DNA from: Bryobacter aggregatus MPL3
GTDB lineage: Bacteria > Acidobacteriota > Terriglobia > Bryobacterales > Bryobacteraceae
Assembly: GCF_000702445.1 (NCBI RefSeq)
Contig: NZ_JNIF01000003.1
Coordinates: 2,232,001 to 2,296,000, forward strand
Reading direction: 5' to 3'
Length of the DNA: 64,000 nt
A program made the position numbers and the translations under genes. Shown one piece after another: positions 18,754-27,477 of this stretch. Position 1 is the first letter of the stretch. Every line of letters begins with the position of its first letter. Below the pieces are notes generated by a model. The model worked only from the letters and a program-made list of their open reading frames with translations. It ran no database searches and had not been told where the DNA came from.

Positions 18754-20196
18754 TTAGCTGAGGATCGCTTTGGGCTCCAGATACTCCTGCAGTCCGAAGA
18801 TCCCCCCTTCCCGACCAATTCCTGATTGTTTGAAGCCACCGAAGGGAGCAAATGGATCGTGGCCTATTGTATTGATAAGGACTCGGCCGGCAGCAAGTTT
18901 GCGCGCCACACGGTTCGCGCGTTCCGGGTTGGCCGAGCTTACATAGGCGATGAGCCCGAATTCGGTGTCGTTGGCTATTTCAATGGCTTCAGCTTCCGTC
19001 TTGTACGTCAATATCGACAAGACCGGTCCGAAGATCTCTTCCTTCGCGATCCGCATGTCACGTGTGACATTGGCGAACACGGTGGGCTTCACGAAATTCC
19101 CATCCTCAAGTCCAGAAGGATGACCTTCTCCGCCGATAATGAGTTCCGCGCCTTCCTCGATGCCCGACTTGATGTATTCCTGAACGCGCTTATACTGCTT
19201 TCTGCTGGCCAATGGGCCGAGAGTCACATTCTTGTTTCGCGGATCGCCCGTCTTGATTTGTTCGACGGCCGCTCTCGCCAACCGCTTCACTTCGCCCAGC
19301 CGGTCTTCCGGCACGATCAGGCGCGAAGCCGCGATGCAGGCTTGACCGTTGTTCAGGTAACAAGCTGCGACAGCCATCGGAATGGCGATGGAGAAATCGG
19401 CGTCATCCAGAATGATGTTCGGCGACTTGCCGCCGAGTTCCAGCGTCAAGCGCTTCATCGTGTCCAGGGAGTTCTTCGCGACCAGTTTTCCGATCTGCGT
19501 CGAACCGGTGAACGCGATCTTTTGAATGTCGGGACTTTTCGTCAACTCCGTTCCGACGACCTCACCGAGGCCGGTCACGAAATTGATAACGCCAGGAGGC
19601 AAGCCGGCTTCATGAAAAGCGTCCATCAACACTTCCGTTTGCATTGCGCTCATCTCGCTGGGCTTGATGACAACAGTGCATCCGGCAGCGATTGCCGGAG
19701 CCATCTTGATCGCAATCGAACCGGCGCTCGAATTCCAAGGCGTAAATATGCCCACCACGCCCGCTGGTTCCATGACGACTTTGGAAGTCCCGACAGTTCT
19801 TACGAGACCGAAGTCCTTGAGAACTTCTTTGAAGTGCAGGAATATGTTCGCCGCGAGGTTGTTCGAGCTCTTCGCGCGGTCTTGCGGAGCGCCGTATTCC
19901 AGAACCGTTGCGTCAACGAGTTGATCCATTCGCTTGGCAACGGCATCATGCAACCGCTGCAAGCAGTCCATGCGGTATTCCTTGCTGCTTTGCGAAAAAG
20001 TATGGAACGCCTCCTTGGCTGCGGCGATGGCCTGACGGGTGTCGATCTCATCCGCCATGATGACCTTGCCGATCACGGTGTTGTTGGTCGGGTTCACTAG
20101 GTCAACGGCCTGGGTTCCGTGTGGTGTGACGAACTTGCCGTTGATGTAGGCGCGATCAAAGACTCTTACCAGAGCGGTGGTTTCGTTTTCGTTCAT
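18754..20196 (-). CDS. NAD(P)-dependent aldehyde dehydrogenase family protein
   Basis: A 480-residue cytosolic enzyme that oxidises an aldehyde to its acid. The family length is normal. The cofactor segment reads GIFTPWNSSAGSIAIKMAPA and VIKPSEMSAMQTE, the catalytic glutamate is in LELGGKSPNI, and the nucleophilic cysteine is in YLNNGQACIAASR; EEIFGPVLSIL and FGGFKQSGIGREGG follow. It resembles the broad-substrate class used in solvent and aromatic degradation, but the substrate is not evident. It stands alone within the tRNA-fMet island. Confidence 0.93.
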   Translation of the reverse strand: MNENETTALVRVFDRAYINGKFVTPHGTQAVDLVNPTNNTVIGKVIMADEIDTRQAIAAAKEAFHTFSQSSKEYRMDCLQRLHDAVAKRMDQLVDATVLEYGAPQDRAKSSNNLAANIFLHFKEVLKDFGLVRTVGTSKVVMEPAGVVGIFTPWNSSAGSIAIKMAPAIAAGCTVVIKPSEMSAMQTEVLMDAFHEAGLPPGVINFVTGLGEVVGTELTKSPDIQKIAFTGSTQIGKLVAKNSLDTMKRLTLELGGKSPNIILDDADFSIAIPMAVAACYLNNGQACIAASRLIVPEDRLGEVKRLARAAVEQIKTGDPRNKNVTLGPLASRKQYKRVQEYIKSGIEEGAELIIGGEGHPSGLEDGNFVKPTVFANVTRDMRIAKEEIFGPVLSILTYKTEAEAIEIANDTEFGLIAYVSSANPERANRVARKLAAGRVLINTIGHDPFAPFGGFKQSGIGREGGIFGLQEYLEPKAILS

Positions 20197-20260
20197 TTGG
20201 GTTTACCTTTATGACCTTCAGCAATCTTTGCCCAACTTCGCCGAGTCTCTCTGGACCCGG

Positions 20261-20560
20261 CTATGATTTCATTCTGGCCGAACTACGCACGGGAGTAACT
20301 AGCGCAATGCGCCACTTCTCTTGCACAGTTGCACCGTCGGCAAGATCGTTGAAGTTCTTGTAGGTGCTGCCGCAATCGCTGCATCGCCGTTGGTGACGGT
20401 CCAGCCGGCTGCGAGGGTGTCCAAGGCGAAGGCGAGCTTCGTCAATGTTTTGCCGCTCGTGTTGGTGATGCGAACCGTCAGTTGCCAGGCGCCCGCGGCC
20501 CGGTTATAGACAGGGGTACCGAGGGTGATGCAACGTACTGTCCCCAAGCAGCTGTTCAGA
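20261..20560 (-). pseudogene. Broken C-terminal fragment of a secreted or surface protein
   Basis: The minus strand reads LGTPVYNRAAGAWQLTVRIT, then NTSGKTLTKLAFALDTLAAG, a beta-sandwich domain common at the ends of acidobacterial exported proteins. Near 20361-20370 the natural continuation (YKNFNDLADGATVQEKW, ending in a stop at 20261) moves to another frame. No start or upstream body is present, so this is a frameshifted tail fragment. Confidence 0.5.
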
Positions 20561-21132
20561 CACGACGGGCTTCGCCTGCTGGCCGGGGGAGCATCCCCTT
20601 TAACAAATTCACTATGGACGCCAGTGCTCCACTTCACCAACCGATGAGCTCTTGGGTAAGGATTTGCATTGGGTCGGCTTCGATCGTACGCGGAGCGGGG
20701 AAATGGGACATCCATTTGCAGCGCATAGGACGCAAGACTACCTCGAATCTCACGATCGAGTCCGCGGCGGACTCTGCGTCATTGATAAGCCTCAATGCGA
20801 GGCAGTTGAGCACGGCTGGGTGATCTTCTGTGGTACTTGCGCAGTAAGCCAGTGATGGGCCAGCGCCGAGATCAGACAAACACCGTCTTTGGTGCACTAG
20901 CCGCGATCGCGCTCTAATCTGTGGTACGGAGCCCCTGATCACTGGCAAGCCGGTAAAGCCCTCGGCCGATCTGTTCAATGGATAGACTTCTCGCGTAAAG
21001 GATAGCGACTTTCCAACAGTCTATCCGCCACGAACTGCTATGAAAGTCGAACGTGCCGTCAAGTTTAGAAAACAAGATTGGAAACAGTTTGGGTGCCAGT
21101 TTGTCGGTAGGACGGCTAATCTCATCAGCAAC
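20561..21132. other. Gene-poor stretch next to tRNA-fMet
   Basis: Open frames here are short, overlap on both strands and match nothing I recognise. The one notable detail is ACAGTTTGGGTGCCA at 21084-21098, which repeats with one change at 17336-17350 near the other end of the presumed island, in the same orientation. These could be integrase arm sites or chance. Confidence 0.35.
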
Positions 21133-21207
21133 TTATTGATTCTGAAAGAAAAATTGTTGCTGAAGGGGTTAAAATTAACCCAACGTGCTAGGCTTCAGAA
21201 TCAATAA
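21133..21207. repeat. Nested inverted repeat beside tRNA-fMet
   Basis: Perfect 14-base arms TTATTGATTCTGAA (21133-21146) and its complement (21194-21207) enclose 47 bases, inside which GGGTTAAAATTAACCC (21166-21181) forms a second hairpin. There is no U-tract, so a simple terminator is unlikely. It may be a recombination site, a small structured RNA or part of the island end. Confidence 0.6.
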
Positions 21208-21275
21208 CGATGGAGAGGTTGGGGGAATTAACTACGGGCCGAAAAGATCTACAACTAAGCCTCAGGCCGATAGGT

Positions 21276-21352
<77 letters not shown>

Positions 21353-21427
21353 CAACTAATGTAGCAATCCTACCCATCCAGGTCAAGATCTTGCATCACT
21401 TCCTTTTCATTCGCATCACTAAAGCAA

Positions 21428-22036
21428 ATGAATGTCGCCCTGATTGGTGCCTCCGGCATGATCGGAAGCCGGATTCTCAACGAATTGCTCACCCGTGGCC
21501 ATCATGTCACGGCCATTTCCCGGCATGCGACAAAAGTAGACGGCGTCCCTTACCGGCATGCCGATCTTCTCAACCATGCCAGCATCGCCAAAGCCATCCA
21601 TGGCATTCCTACCGTTATTAGCGCTTATAGCCCGCCGGCGAGTTCCCCATCGGACCTCTTGCTGGCGACGCAATCGCTTATTGCTGCTCACCCCAAGCGC
21701 CTCCTCGTGGTGAGCGGCGCCGGAAGTCTTGATGTGACTCCCGGACATCGGCTTGTCGATACTCCAGACTTTCCTGCTTCCTGGAAACCCATCGCATTGG
21801 CACACGTGGCAGCGCTTGACCTGCTCCAGAAATCGAATCTCGATTGGACCTGCCTGAGCCCGGCCGCCTTGATCGAACCCGGAATCCGGTCGGGAAAGTT
21901 CCGGCTCGGCCAGAATCTTCTCCTCACGGATGCCAAGGGGCAAAGCAGGATCTCTGCGGAAGATTTTGCCGTCGCCCTGGTCGATGAGCTCGAGAAGCCG
22001 CAACACTCTCGCTCCCGCTTTACTCTTGCCTATTGA
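21428..22036 (+). CDS. NAD(P)-binding atypical short-chain dehydrogenase/epimerase-like protein
   Basis: A 202-residue Rossmann-fold protein with the dinucleotide motif GASGMIGSRIL at residues 7-17, followed by a short NmrA/YwnB-like body (LLVVSGAGSLDVTPGHRLVD; DWTCLSPAALIEPG). Such proteins are NAD(P)H-dependent reductases or redox sensors; this one is too short and lacks a clear catalytic Tyr-x-x-x-Lys, so its activity is open. The next gene starts one base after its stop, suggesting one transcript. Confidence 0.85.
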   Translation: MNVALIGASGMIGSRILNELLTRGHHVTAISRHATKVDGVPYRHADLLNHASIAKAIHGIPTVISAYSPPASSPSDLLLATQSLIAAHPKRLLVVSGAGSLDVTPGHRLVDTPDFPASWKPIALAHVAALDLLQKSNLDWTCLSPAALIEPGIRSGKFRLGQNLLLTDAKGQSRISAEDFAVALVDELEKPQHSRSRFTLAY

Positions 22037-22037
22037 T

Positions 22038-22877
22038 ATGTCGATTCTGCCAGCAGAAACTCGTGTCGGAAGGGTCCGTCTTGCAATCTCCAATTTGGAT
22101 CGCTCCCTGCACTTCTATCAGTTTGTTCTTGGGCTCAAGTTGCTGGATTCCCGGCCTGGCTTTGCTGCTCTCGGCACCTCCACAGAGGTTTTAGTGGAGC
22201 TGGAGCAGCGCATTGGCATCGTTCCCATCATCGGGCGAAGAACTCTAGGTTTGTATCACTTTGCGATTCTCCTGCCCAGCCGGCAGGATCTTGCAAATTT
22301 TCTGGTACATCTCTCGGATACGCGAACTCCCTTTGGTGCTTCCGATCACCTCTTCAGCGAAGCGATCTACATCGAAGACCCTGACGGGATCAATATTGAA
22401 GTCTATGCCGACCGGCCCCGGAGTGAGTGGGTTTACCACCATGGCGAGATCGTAGGAAGTGTCGACCCACTGCGGACCCGGGAACTTCTTGCCGTGGTGA
22501 CGCCGAAAGGCTGGCAAGGCATTCCGGAAGGCACCATCATGGGCCATGTGCACTTCTATGTGAGTGATCTGGACAGCGCAGAGCGCTTCTACACCGGAGG
22601 GTTGGGCATGGAGATGACGGTCCGGAGCTTGCCTGGAGCGCTCTTTGTAGCCGCGGGCGGATACCACCATCACATCGGACTCAATACCTGGGCTGCGCAA
22701 TCGCCGGTTGCGACCTCGGACGACGCCCGGCTTCTCCAGTGGCATCTCTTGCTTCCGACAACCCAGGCCCGCGAGGCGGCGGCAGACCGTCTCGCGGGTC
22801 TGGGCATCCTTTTGTCAGGGAACCGAGCCACGGATCCCTGGGGACTTACATTGCTGCTCGACGTCGCCGGCCGCTGA
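22038..22877 (+). CDS. Glyoxalase/VOC family protein (CatE-like ring-cleavage dioxygenase)
   Basis: A 279-residue protein with two vicinal-oxygen-chelate modules, as in Bacillus CatE catechol 2,3-dioxygenases. Module one (about 10-125) has GRVRLAISNLDRSLHFYQFV and ends IYIEDPDGINIEVYADRP. Module two begins GTIMGHVHFYVSDLDSAERF and has FVAAGGYHHHIGLNTW. Candidate metal ligands are H in YHFAIL or GHVHF, H in YHHHIGLN and the glutamate in INIEVY. The ATG at 22038 follows the upstream stop by one base. Its 3' end overlaps the convergent catalase gene by 32 bases. Confidence 0.88.
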   Translation: MSILPAETRVGRVRLAISNLDRSLHFYQFVLGLKLLDSRPGFAALGTSTEVLVELEQRIGIVPIIGRRTLGLYHFAILLPSRQDLANFLVHLSDTRTPFGASDHLFSEAIYIEDPDGINIEVYADRPRSEWVYHHGEIVGSVDPLRTRELLAVVTPKGWQGIPEGTIMGHVHFYVSDLDSAERFYTGGLGMEMTVRSLPGALFVAAGGYHHHIGLNTWAAQSPVATSDDARLLQWHLLLPTTQAREAAADRLAGLGILLSGNRATDPWGLTLLLDVAGR

Positions 22878-23778
22878 TCAGATAGGCAGCAGCTCGCGGT
22901 TCCGAGAGCGGGTCGCCGGAGGACTCAATTCCGCTGACTCTGGCAACCGGGTCGAAGATGATCCTCTCTTCTGATACGGTCTCGTTCAACTCCAGGCTTC
23001 CAAATCTGATTTCCGGCCGGTCTGCGGGCCAGTGCTCCGTGGAATCGTCCACGATATCTCCGGGCTCAGCCATCTGCACCACTACTTTCATCCGGACTGG
23101 CCCTTGCGCGAGACGTGCAGCCATCTCTTCAAACAGATAGTTAGGCCCCTTTGTAGCGGCTACCTCATCTGTCAAGTAAGAGGTTCCTGCTTCTGGCTTG
23201 ATTCGGAATCGTCCAAAACGAACTTCTCCGGCGGCATTGATGAATTTCACTGCGGTCACGGCAAAGAAAGCCTCGGTCGCAAAGCTTGCCGGAAAGGGCT
23301 TCGGCGTAGTCACGAACTGTACGGCCTTGGGTCGGGTACTGAGAAAGATGTCCAACGGATTGGGCTTGGGGGCATCCGGTCCGCTCCGCGGAATGGCGCG
23401 TAAGAACTCCACAAATTCCTCAGCAGTGCGGACGGGGAAGCCATCGACTGAATGGGCCACAAGATCCGTATGCACGTGCTCCCCAAGATGAAAGCGAACG
23501 GCGCAACCCCGTGGACCTCCTCCCATTGGATCGTTATCCGGCACTGTCGGGACTCCCGCGAAATCAGAGAATCGCACGGTGACCGGCGTGGAATCGGTGT
23601 GCGCATGAGGTGCTGTCGTCAACTCTCCCGCTTCGAGGGAAGGCTGGAAATGGCCTCGCAACATCAGCCCTTTCGCGTGGGCGGGTCGATGCCCCGCGTG
23701 ATAACCATTGAGCGTATCAAGCGCTTCAAGAACATCCTTGCCAAGCGCAGATTCCTGTTCGTTTCGTGGAGTGGACAT
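22846..23778 (-). CDS. Small catalase-family peroxidase (SrpA type)
   Basis: A 310-residue heme protein of the minimal catalase class, shorter than clade 1-3 catalases. The probable distal histidine is in HRPAHAKGLMLRGHF; VTVRFSDFAGVPTVPDNDP and CAVRFHLGEHVHTDLVAHS follow, as in the SrpA/CatA-like group. Near the C-terminus EPRAAAY gives the RxxxY arrangement of the proximal heme tyrosine. No signal peptide is visible. These proteins usually have peroxidase and weak catalase activity. It is convergent with the VOC gene. Confidence 0.88.
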   Translation of the reverse strand: MSTPRNEQESALGKDVLEALDTLNGYHAGHRPAHAKGLMLRGHFQPSLEAGELTTAPHAHTDSTPVTVRFSDFAGVPTVPDNDPMGGGPRGCAVRFHLGEHVHTDLVAHSVDGFPVRTAEEFVEFLRAIPRSGPDAPKPNPLDIFLSTRPKAVQFVTTPKPFPASFATEAFFAVTAVKFINAAGEVRFGRFRIKPEAGTSYLTDEVAATKGPNYLFEEMAARLAQGPVRMKVVVQMAEPGDIVDDSTEHWPADRPEIRFGSLELNETVSEERIIFDPVARVSGIESSGDPLSEPRAAAYLISGRRRRAAM

Positions 23779-23881
23779 AGCCGAAGTGTAACCACTTCAA
23801 ATGCCGATGTTGCAAAAATCACAGGGGGATTGCGGTGAGACCTAAGCGGGAAACACTTTAATGCACCCTCCGTCAAATGGT

Positions 23882-24343
23882 ATGACTACACAAACTTTCA
23901 ATCAAGATGTGGATACAGCAATCATCAACAATCTGATCGAAACGCTGAAAGACGGAGAGAATGGCTTCAAGGCCGCTGTTGCGGATGTCACGGATCGCAA
24001 TCTGAAATCGACCTTTGAGAAGTACGCCAGCCAGCGTCATAGCTTTGTGGCGCAGTTGCAGCAAACGGTGCGACGGGAGGGCGAGACCCCTGAAACTTCT
24101 GGCTCAATTACAGCCGCCGCACATCGCGGCTGGATGTCTGTGAAGTCGGCTGTTACGGGCAAGAACGATCACGCAATTCTGGAAGAATGCGAACGTGGCG
24201 AAGATGCAGCGGTCAAGGCTTATCGCGAAGCAACCGCAAGCGGAAAGTTGGGCTCGGCGGCCCCACTGGTAGCGCAGCAAGCGTATGAGATCAAGGCGGC
24301 GCATGATGCGATCCGTGCGCTTCGGGATGGCTACAAAAGCTAG
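23882..24343 (+). CDS. DUF2383/PA2169-family four-helix-bundle protein
   Basis: A 153-residue ferritin-like all-helical protein of unknown function. Typical family blocks are NNLIETLKDGENGFKAAVAD near the start, then LKSTFEKYASQRHSFVAQLQ and EECERGEDAAVKAYREA. The ATG at 23882 is chosen over 23861 because family members usually begin with MTT just before this helix. Members are often stress-induced. A shorter relative follows immediately. Confidence 0.88.
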   Translation: MTTQTFNQDVDTAIINNLIETLKDGENGFKAAVADVTDRNLKSTFEKYASQRHSFVAQLQQTVRREGETPETSGSITAAAHRGWMSVKSAVTGKNDHAILEECERGEDAAVKAYREATASGKLGSAAPLVAQQAYEIKAAHDAIRALRDGYKS

Positions 24344-24422
24344 CCATTCTGGTGAGCTCCGCGTTTGCACAACAACGGGTCGCGCTCGATGGCGCGGCCC
24401 GCAGATCTTCTGGAGGAACTCT

Positions 24423-24842
24423 ATGCCAAACCCGATCGGCCATCTCATCGGCGCGATGCTCGAGAGCGAATCTGCTTTTCGTGCGGCCGCTTCTCGTACT
24501 AAGAATCGCAACTGGCGCTCGATGTTTGAGCACTATGCCATTCAGCGCCGCGAGTTTGCCCAACAGTTACATCCCTTTCTGGAAGAGCCTGAGCCGCTCG
24601 AGACTGCCACGCCGATAAGCCTTTCCAACGGTGATACTCAATCCATTCTGGAAGAGCTGATTCATTCTGGCAATCGAACCGACGCGGCCTTTCGCAAGGC
24701 GATCGCTGGTGGGAAGCTTGGGGACGCAACTGCTGTGGTGCGGGAACAGGCTGTGGAAGTCGAGCACTCGCTGCAACAGTTGCAATCCTTGATCAGCGAA
24801 CCTTCAGACTCAACCGGGCCAGCGCTGCCAATCACCGCCTAA
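24423..24842 (+). CDS. Second, shorter DUF2383-like four-helix protein
   Basis: A 139-residue paralogue-like protein 79 bases downstream of the previous gene, with GGAGG before the ATG at 24423. The same helices are visible in divergent form: SRTKNRNWRSMFEHYAIQRR matches the DRNLKSTFEKYASQRH region, and ILEELIHSGNRTDAAFRKA matches ILEECERGEDAAVKAYRE. The first family helix is reduced. Tandem placement suggests duplication and possible co-assembly. Confidence 0.75.
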   Translation: MPNPIGHLIGAMLESESAFRAAASRTKNRNWRSMFEHYAIQRREFAQQLHPFLEEPEPLETATPISLSNGDTQSILEELIHSGNRTDAAFRKAIAGGKLGDATAVVREQAVEVEHSLQQLQSLISEPSDSTGPALPITA

Positions 24843-25367
24843 GGGACGAAGTGGCGATGCCTGTCTGTGGTGCAGGCGGTCCCTGGATCGTGCGCCACTA
24901 ATTCACTTCCAAGATTGAGGACTTTGCGTTGCCGGTCATTATCGTGGCTTGCCATCGTCAGGCTGGCAGTCCCTTCGAGTGTGACCGACAACAGCGATAC
25001 GCCAGGTGAGGGCTTGCTCCCGGGTCGCCTGAGTTTAGCGTTTGGGAAACGTGCGCCGTGAGCGAGTGTCTTGGCAATCTGCGGTGAGATGGGCCGACAG
25101 AATCATCTTGCTCCGCCACATCTATCCTGAACGATGGCAGACTCCTGGTGGGATCCTTGACAAGAGACACAGCGAACATTGGCCATCAGCTTGCCTTTGC
25201 ACCCATACAACGCCTGGTCGGCAACAACGCCGATGGCTCTGAAACTGGATCGAGAGCGGATTGAGGCCGGAGTGGAGAGAATCGTTCCACTCCGAAGCAC
25301 TTGTAAGAATCCTTGAGCGAGCACTTGCCTGGCATGCGACGCCTCGCCTGCGTCATCATCCTTCGTG
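24843..25367. other. Non-coding or degraded stretch, 525 bases
   Basis: No convincing gene. On the minus strand near 25150 an open frame includes RCVSCQGSHQES, recalling a cytochrome CxxCH but with glutamine and glycine between the second cysteine and the histidine. It has no start context or further heme sites. It may be debris of a cytochrome-type gene. Confidence 0.3.
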
Positions 25368-27323
25368 CTAGTCCGGCAATCCGAAGGCCAGCACATTGCC
25401 ACCTGCGATTGCGGCGATGAATTGCTTGCCGTCAAACTGATAGGCCATCGGAGATGACTTCCAATTCTGATTCGTCTCAAAGCGCCAGAGCGGCTTGCCG
25501 GTTGTAGCATCGGCCGCCATCATCGCACCGTTCTCTTCTCCAAAGAAGATCAGTCCGGTTGCCGTCGCGATCGTCCCGCCCCATCCCTGCGCAGGGCCGG
25601 GTTGTGGCAATTCCCATACGGTCTTGCCGGTCTTGATATCGAGTGCCCGCAGATAGTGTTCCGCCACTCCCGGAGCGGTCTGCTGGGATCCGCCAAGATA
25701 GGCCTTGCCCGGTGTCCAGTCCCCTTGGTCCCGTTTTGTGTAAACACTGCACTTCTCGAAAGTCTGGAAGTAGAAGAGTCCCGTTGCTGGAATGTACGAC
25801 GGAGAATAGAAATTCGATGCGCCGTCTTGCGAGGGGCAGACATAGGTGCCCTTTTCTGAGGGTTCCTGATTCGGAGCCTTGATCGGGCGTCCCTCCGGCG
25901 TCATCCCGGTTGCCCAGGTCAGTTTCTTCACAAACTGTTTCACCAACAGCGCTTTGCCGTTGGTTCTGTCCAGCACATAAAAGAAGCCATTCCGATTGCC
26001 ATGCAGCAGCAACTTTCGCGGCTTACCTTCCCAATCGGCATTGATAAGCAGTGGAGTTTCGGTTGCGTCCCAATCCCAAAGATCATGAGGCGTGAACTGG
26101 AAATGCCACTTCCGTTGGCCGGTCTTCGGATCGAGCGCCACAACGGAATCGGTGAACAGGTTATCGCCCTCGCGATCTGCTCCGTCATATTCCTTGGAGG
26201 GATTGCCAATCGGCCAATAGATGGTGTCCAGTTCCGGGTCGTAGGTACCGGTGAGCCAAGTGGAGCCGCCTCCGTGTTCCTGATCTTTGCCCTTCCAGGT
26301 CTCCGAGCCGAAGTCACCCTTGCCGGGGACGGTCCAGAAGCGCCAAGCCTCCTTGCCGGTCTTCGCGTCATAGGCCGCAATGAAGCCGCGCGTTCCATGC
26401 TCTCCGCCCCCCACTCCTGCCAGCACTAGGCCACCCACCGCAAGCGGCGCGCCGGTTGCAAAATAGTTCTGCTTGTAGTCGGCGGTCTCTACGTCCCAAA
26501 TTTCTTCGCCCGTATGGCGATTCAAGGCGACCAGATGCGCATGGTCAGTGGAGATGAACACCCGATCCTCGATCACGGCTACCCCGCGATTCGAACTGGC
26601 GCCTACGGTACCCGGCGTTACAGGCCGCCGCCAATGCCAGATCTGCCGCCCTGTGCCTGCATCGAGCGCAATGCATTGGTTGACGTCTGTCACATACATG
26701 ACGCCTGCCACTACTACCGGTGTCCCTTGCAGACGTGCTCCATTCGGAACTGGGAACACCCACTTTGCCGTCATCCCCGCAACATTCGATTTGTTGATCT
26801 GCGTCATCGTTGTGTAGCGGTTCCCACGTGGATCGCCGTTGTAGCCGGGCCAGTCGATGGAAGAAGTGACTTCGCGATACTTGCCACCCTCTACACGGCG
26901 GAGCAGATGAAGTTTGCCGTTGCTGCGCAGTTGTTTGTCGCTAAAGCCTTCCCCAAGCACTTCGCCTTCCAGCGTGCGGCCATCGGTCAACTGTAAGGTC
27001 TCCCGGACAATTGGCCTTTGCCGCGAGCGCATTCGCAATAATCGCGCGTGGCCGATCAATGCCTTCAGTTCTTCATCGCCCACATTGCTCCCGGGCATCT
27101 TCCCCGGAATCCCGTTGCGGATCAACAATGCCAGTTGTGCGTCATCTCGAGTGCCGACGCCGCGCAGCAGGGCTGGGGCCATATCGCTTCCGCGTCCATC
27201 GCCTCCATGGCATCGTCCGCAGCGGCTGTCATAAGCACGTTGGCCAGCTGTCTGGTCCTGGGCAAAAGTCAAAGCAGAGAAGAGTAGGAACGCCGGAAGG
27301 CTCAATCGAGCAGACAACTTCAT
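25368..27323 (-). CDS. Periplasmic quinoprotein (PQQ) dehydrogenase with N-terminal cytochrome c
   Basis: A 651-residue exported oxidoreductase. The signal peptide is residues 1-21 (FLLFSALTFAQ). A single-heme cytochrome c domain (about 25-100) has CGRCHGGDGRG and a likely axial methionine in GIPGKMPGSNV. An eight-bladed PQQ propeller begins about residue 160 (IDWPGYNGDPRGNRYTTMTQ). It contains tryptophan-docking repeats (DAGTGRQIWHWRRP, DAKTGKEAWRFW) and the DLWDWDATETPLL segment with the active-site aspartate. The domain order is reversed from type II alcohol dehydrogenases, where cytochrome is C-terminal. Electrons probably pass through the heme to the respiratory chain; substrate is unknown. 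Confidence 0.92.
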   Translation of the reverse strand: MKLSARLSLPAFLLFSALTFAQDQTAGQRAYDSRCGRCHGGDGRGSDMAPALLRGVGTRDDAQLALLIRNGIPGKMPGSNVGDEELKALIGHARLLRMRSRQRPIVRETLQLTDGRTLEGEVLGEGFSDKQLRSNGKLHLLRRVEGGKYREVTSSIDWPGYNGDPRGNRYTTMTQINKSNVAGMTAKWVFPVPNGARLQGTPVVVAGVMYVTDVNQCIALDAGTGRQIWHWRRPVTPGTVGASSNRGVAVIEDRVFISTDHAHLVALNRHTGEEIWDVETADYKQNYFATGAPLAVGGLVLAGVGGGEHGTRGFIAAYDAKTGKEAWRFWTVPGKGDFGSETWKGKDQEHGGGSTWLTGTYDPELDTIYWPIGNPSKEYDGADREGDNLFTDSVVALDPKTGQRKWHFQFTPHDLWDWDATETPLLINADWEGKPRKLLLHGNRNGFFYVLDRTNGKALLVKQFVKKLTWATGMTPEGRPIKAPNQEPSEKGTYVCPSQDGASNFYSPSYIPATGLFYFQTFEKCSVYTKRDQGDWTPGKAYLGGSQQTAPGVAEHYLRALDIKTGKTVWELPQPGPAQGWGGTIATATGLIFFGEENGAMMAADATTGKPLWRFETNQNWKSSPMAYQFDGKQFIAAIAGGNVLAFGLPD

Positions 27324-27477
27324 GGAATCAATATTATCCTCAGCGCAAGCGATTCTGGCAGCGGCTCGAGAGCCAGGCCATCTCGATTCATTCCAAACAG
27401 CAATTTGCAGTGCTGAAAATGTGAGGAGAAAGGCTGTTTCGGATTGCCGATTCGAAGTTGTGATATTGTCCCTAACA

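Noticed and set aside
18826-20100. 424-residue plus-strand frame opposite the aldehyde dehydrogenase
   Set aside because: Composition is arginine/histidine/aspartate-rich as expected for an antisense frame, while the minus strand carries all dehydrogenase motifs.
25103-25510. Minus-strand frame with RCVSCQGSHQES, at first glance a cytochrome c heme site
   Set aside because: The histidine does not directly follow the second cysteine, the frame overlaps the end of the PQQ dehydrogenase gene, and there is no signal peptide or second cytochrome feature.
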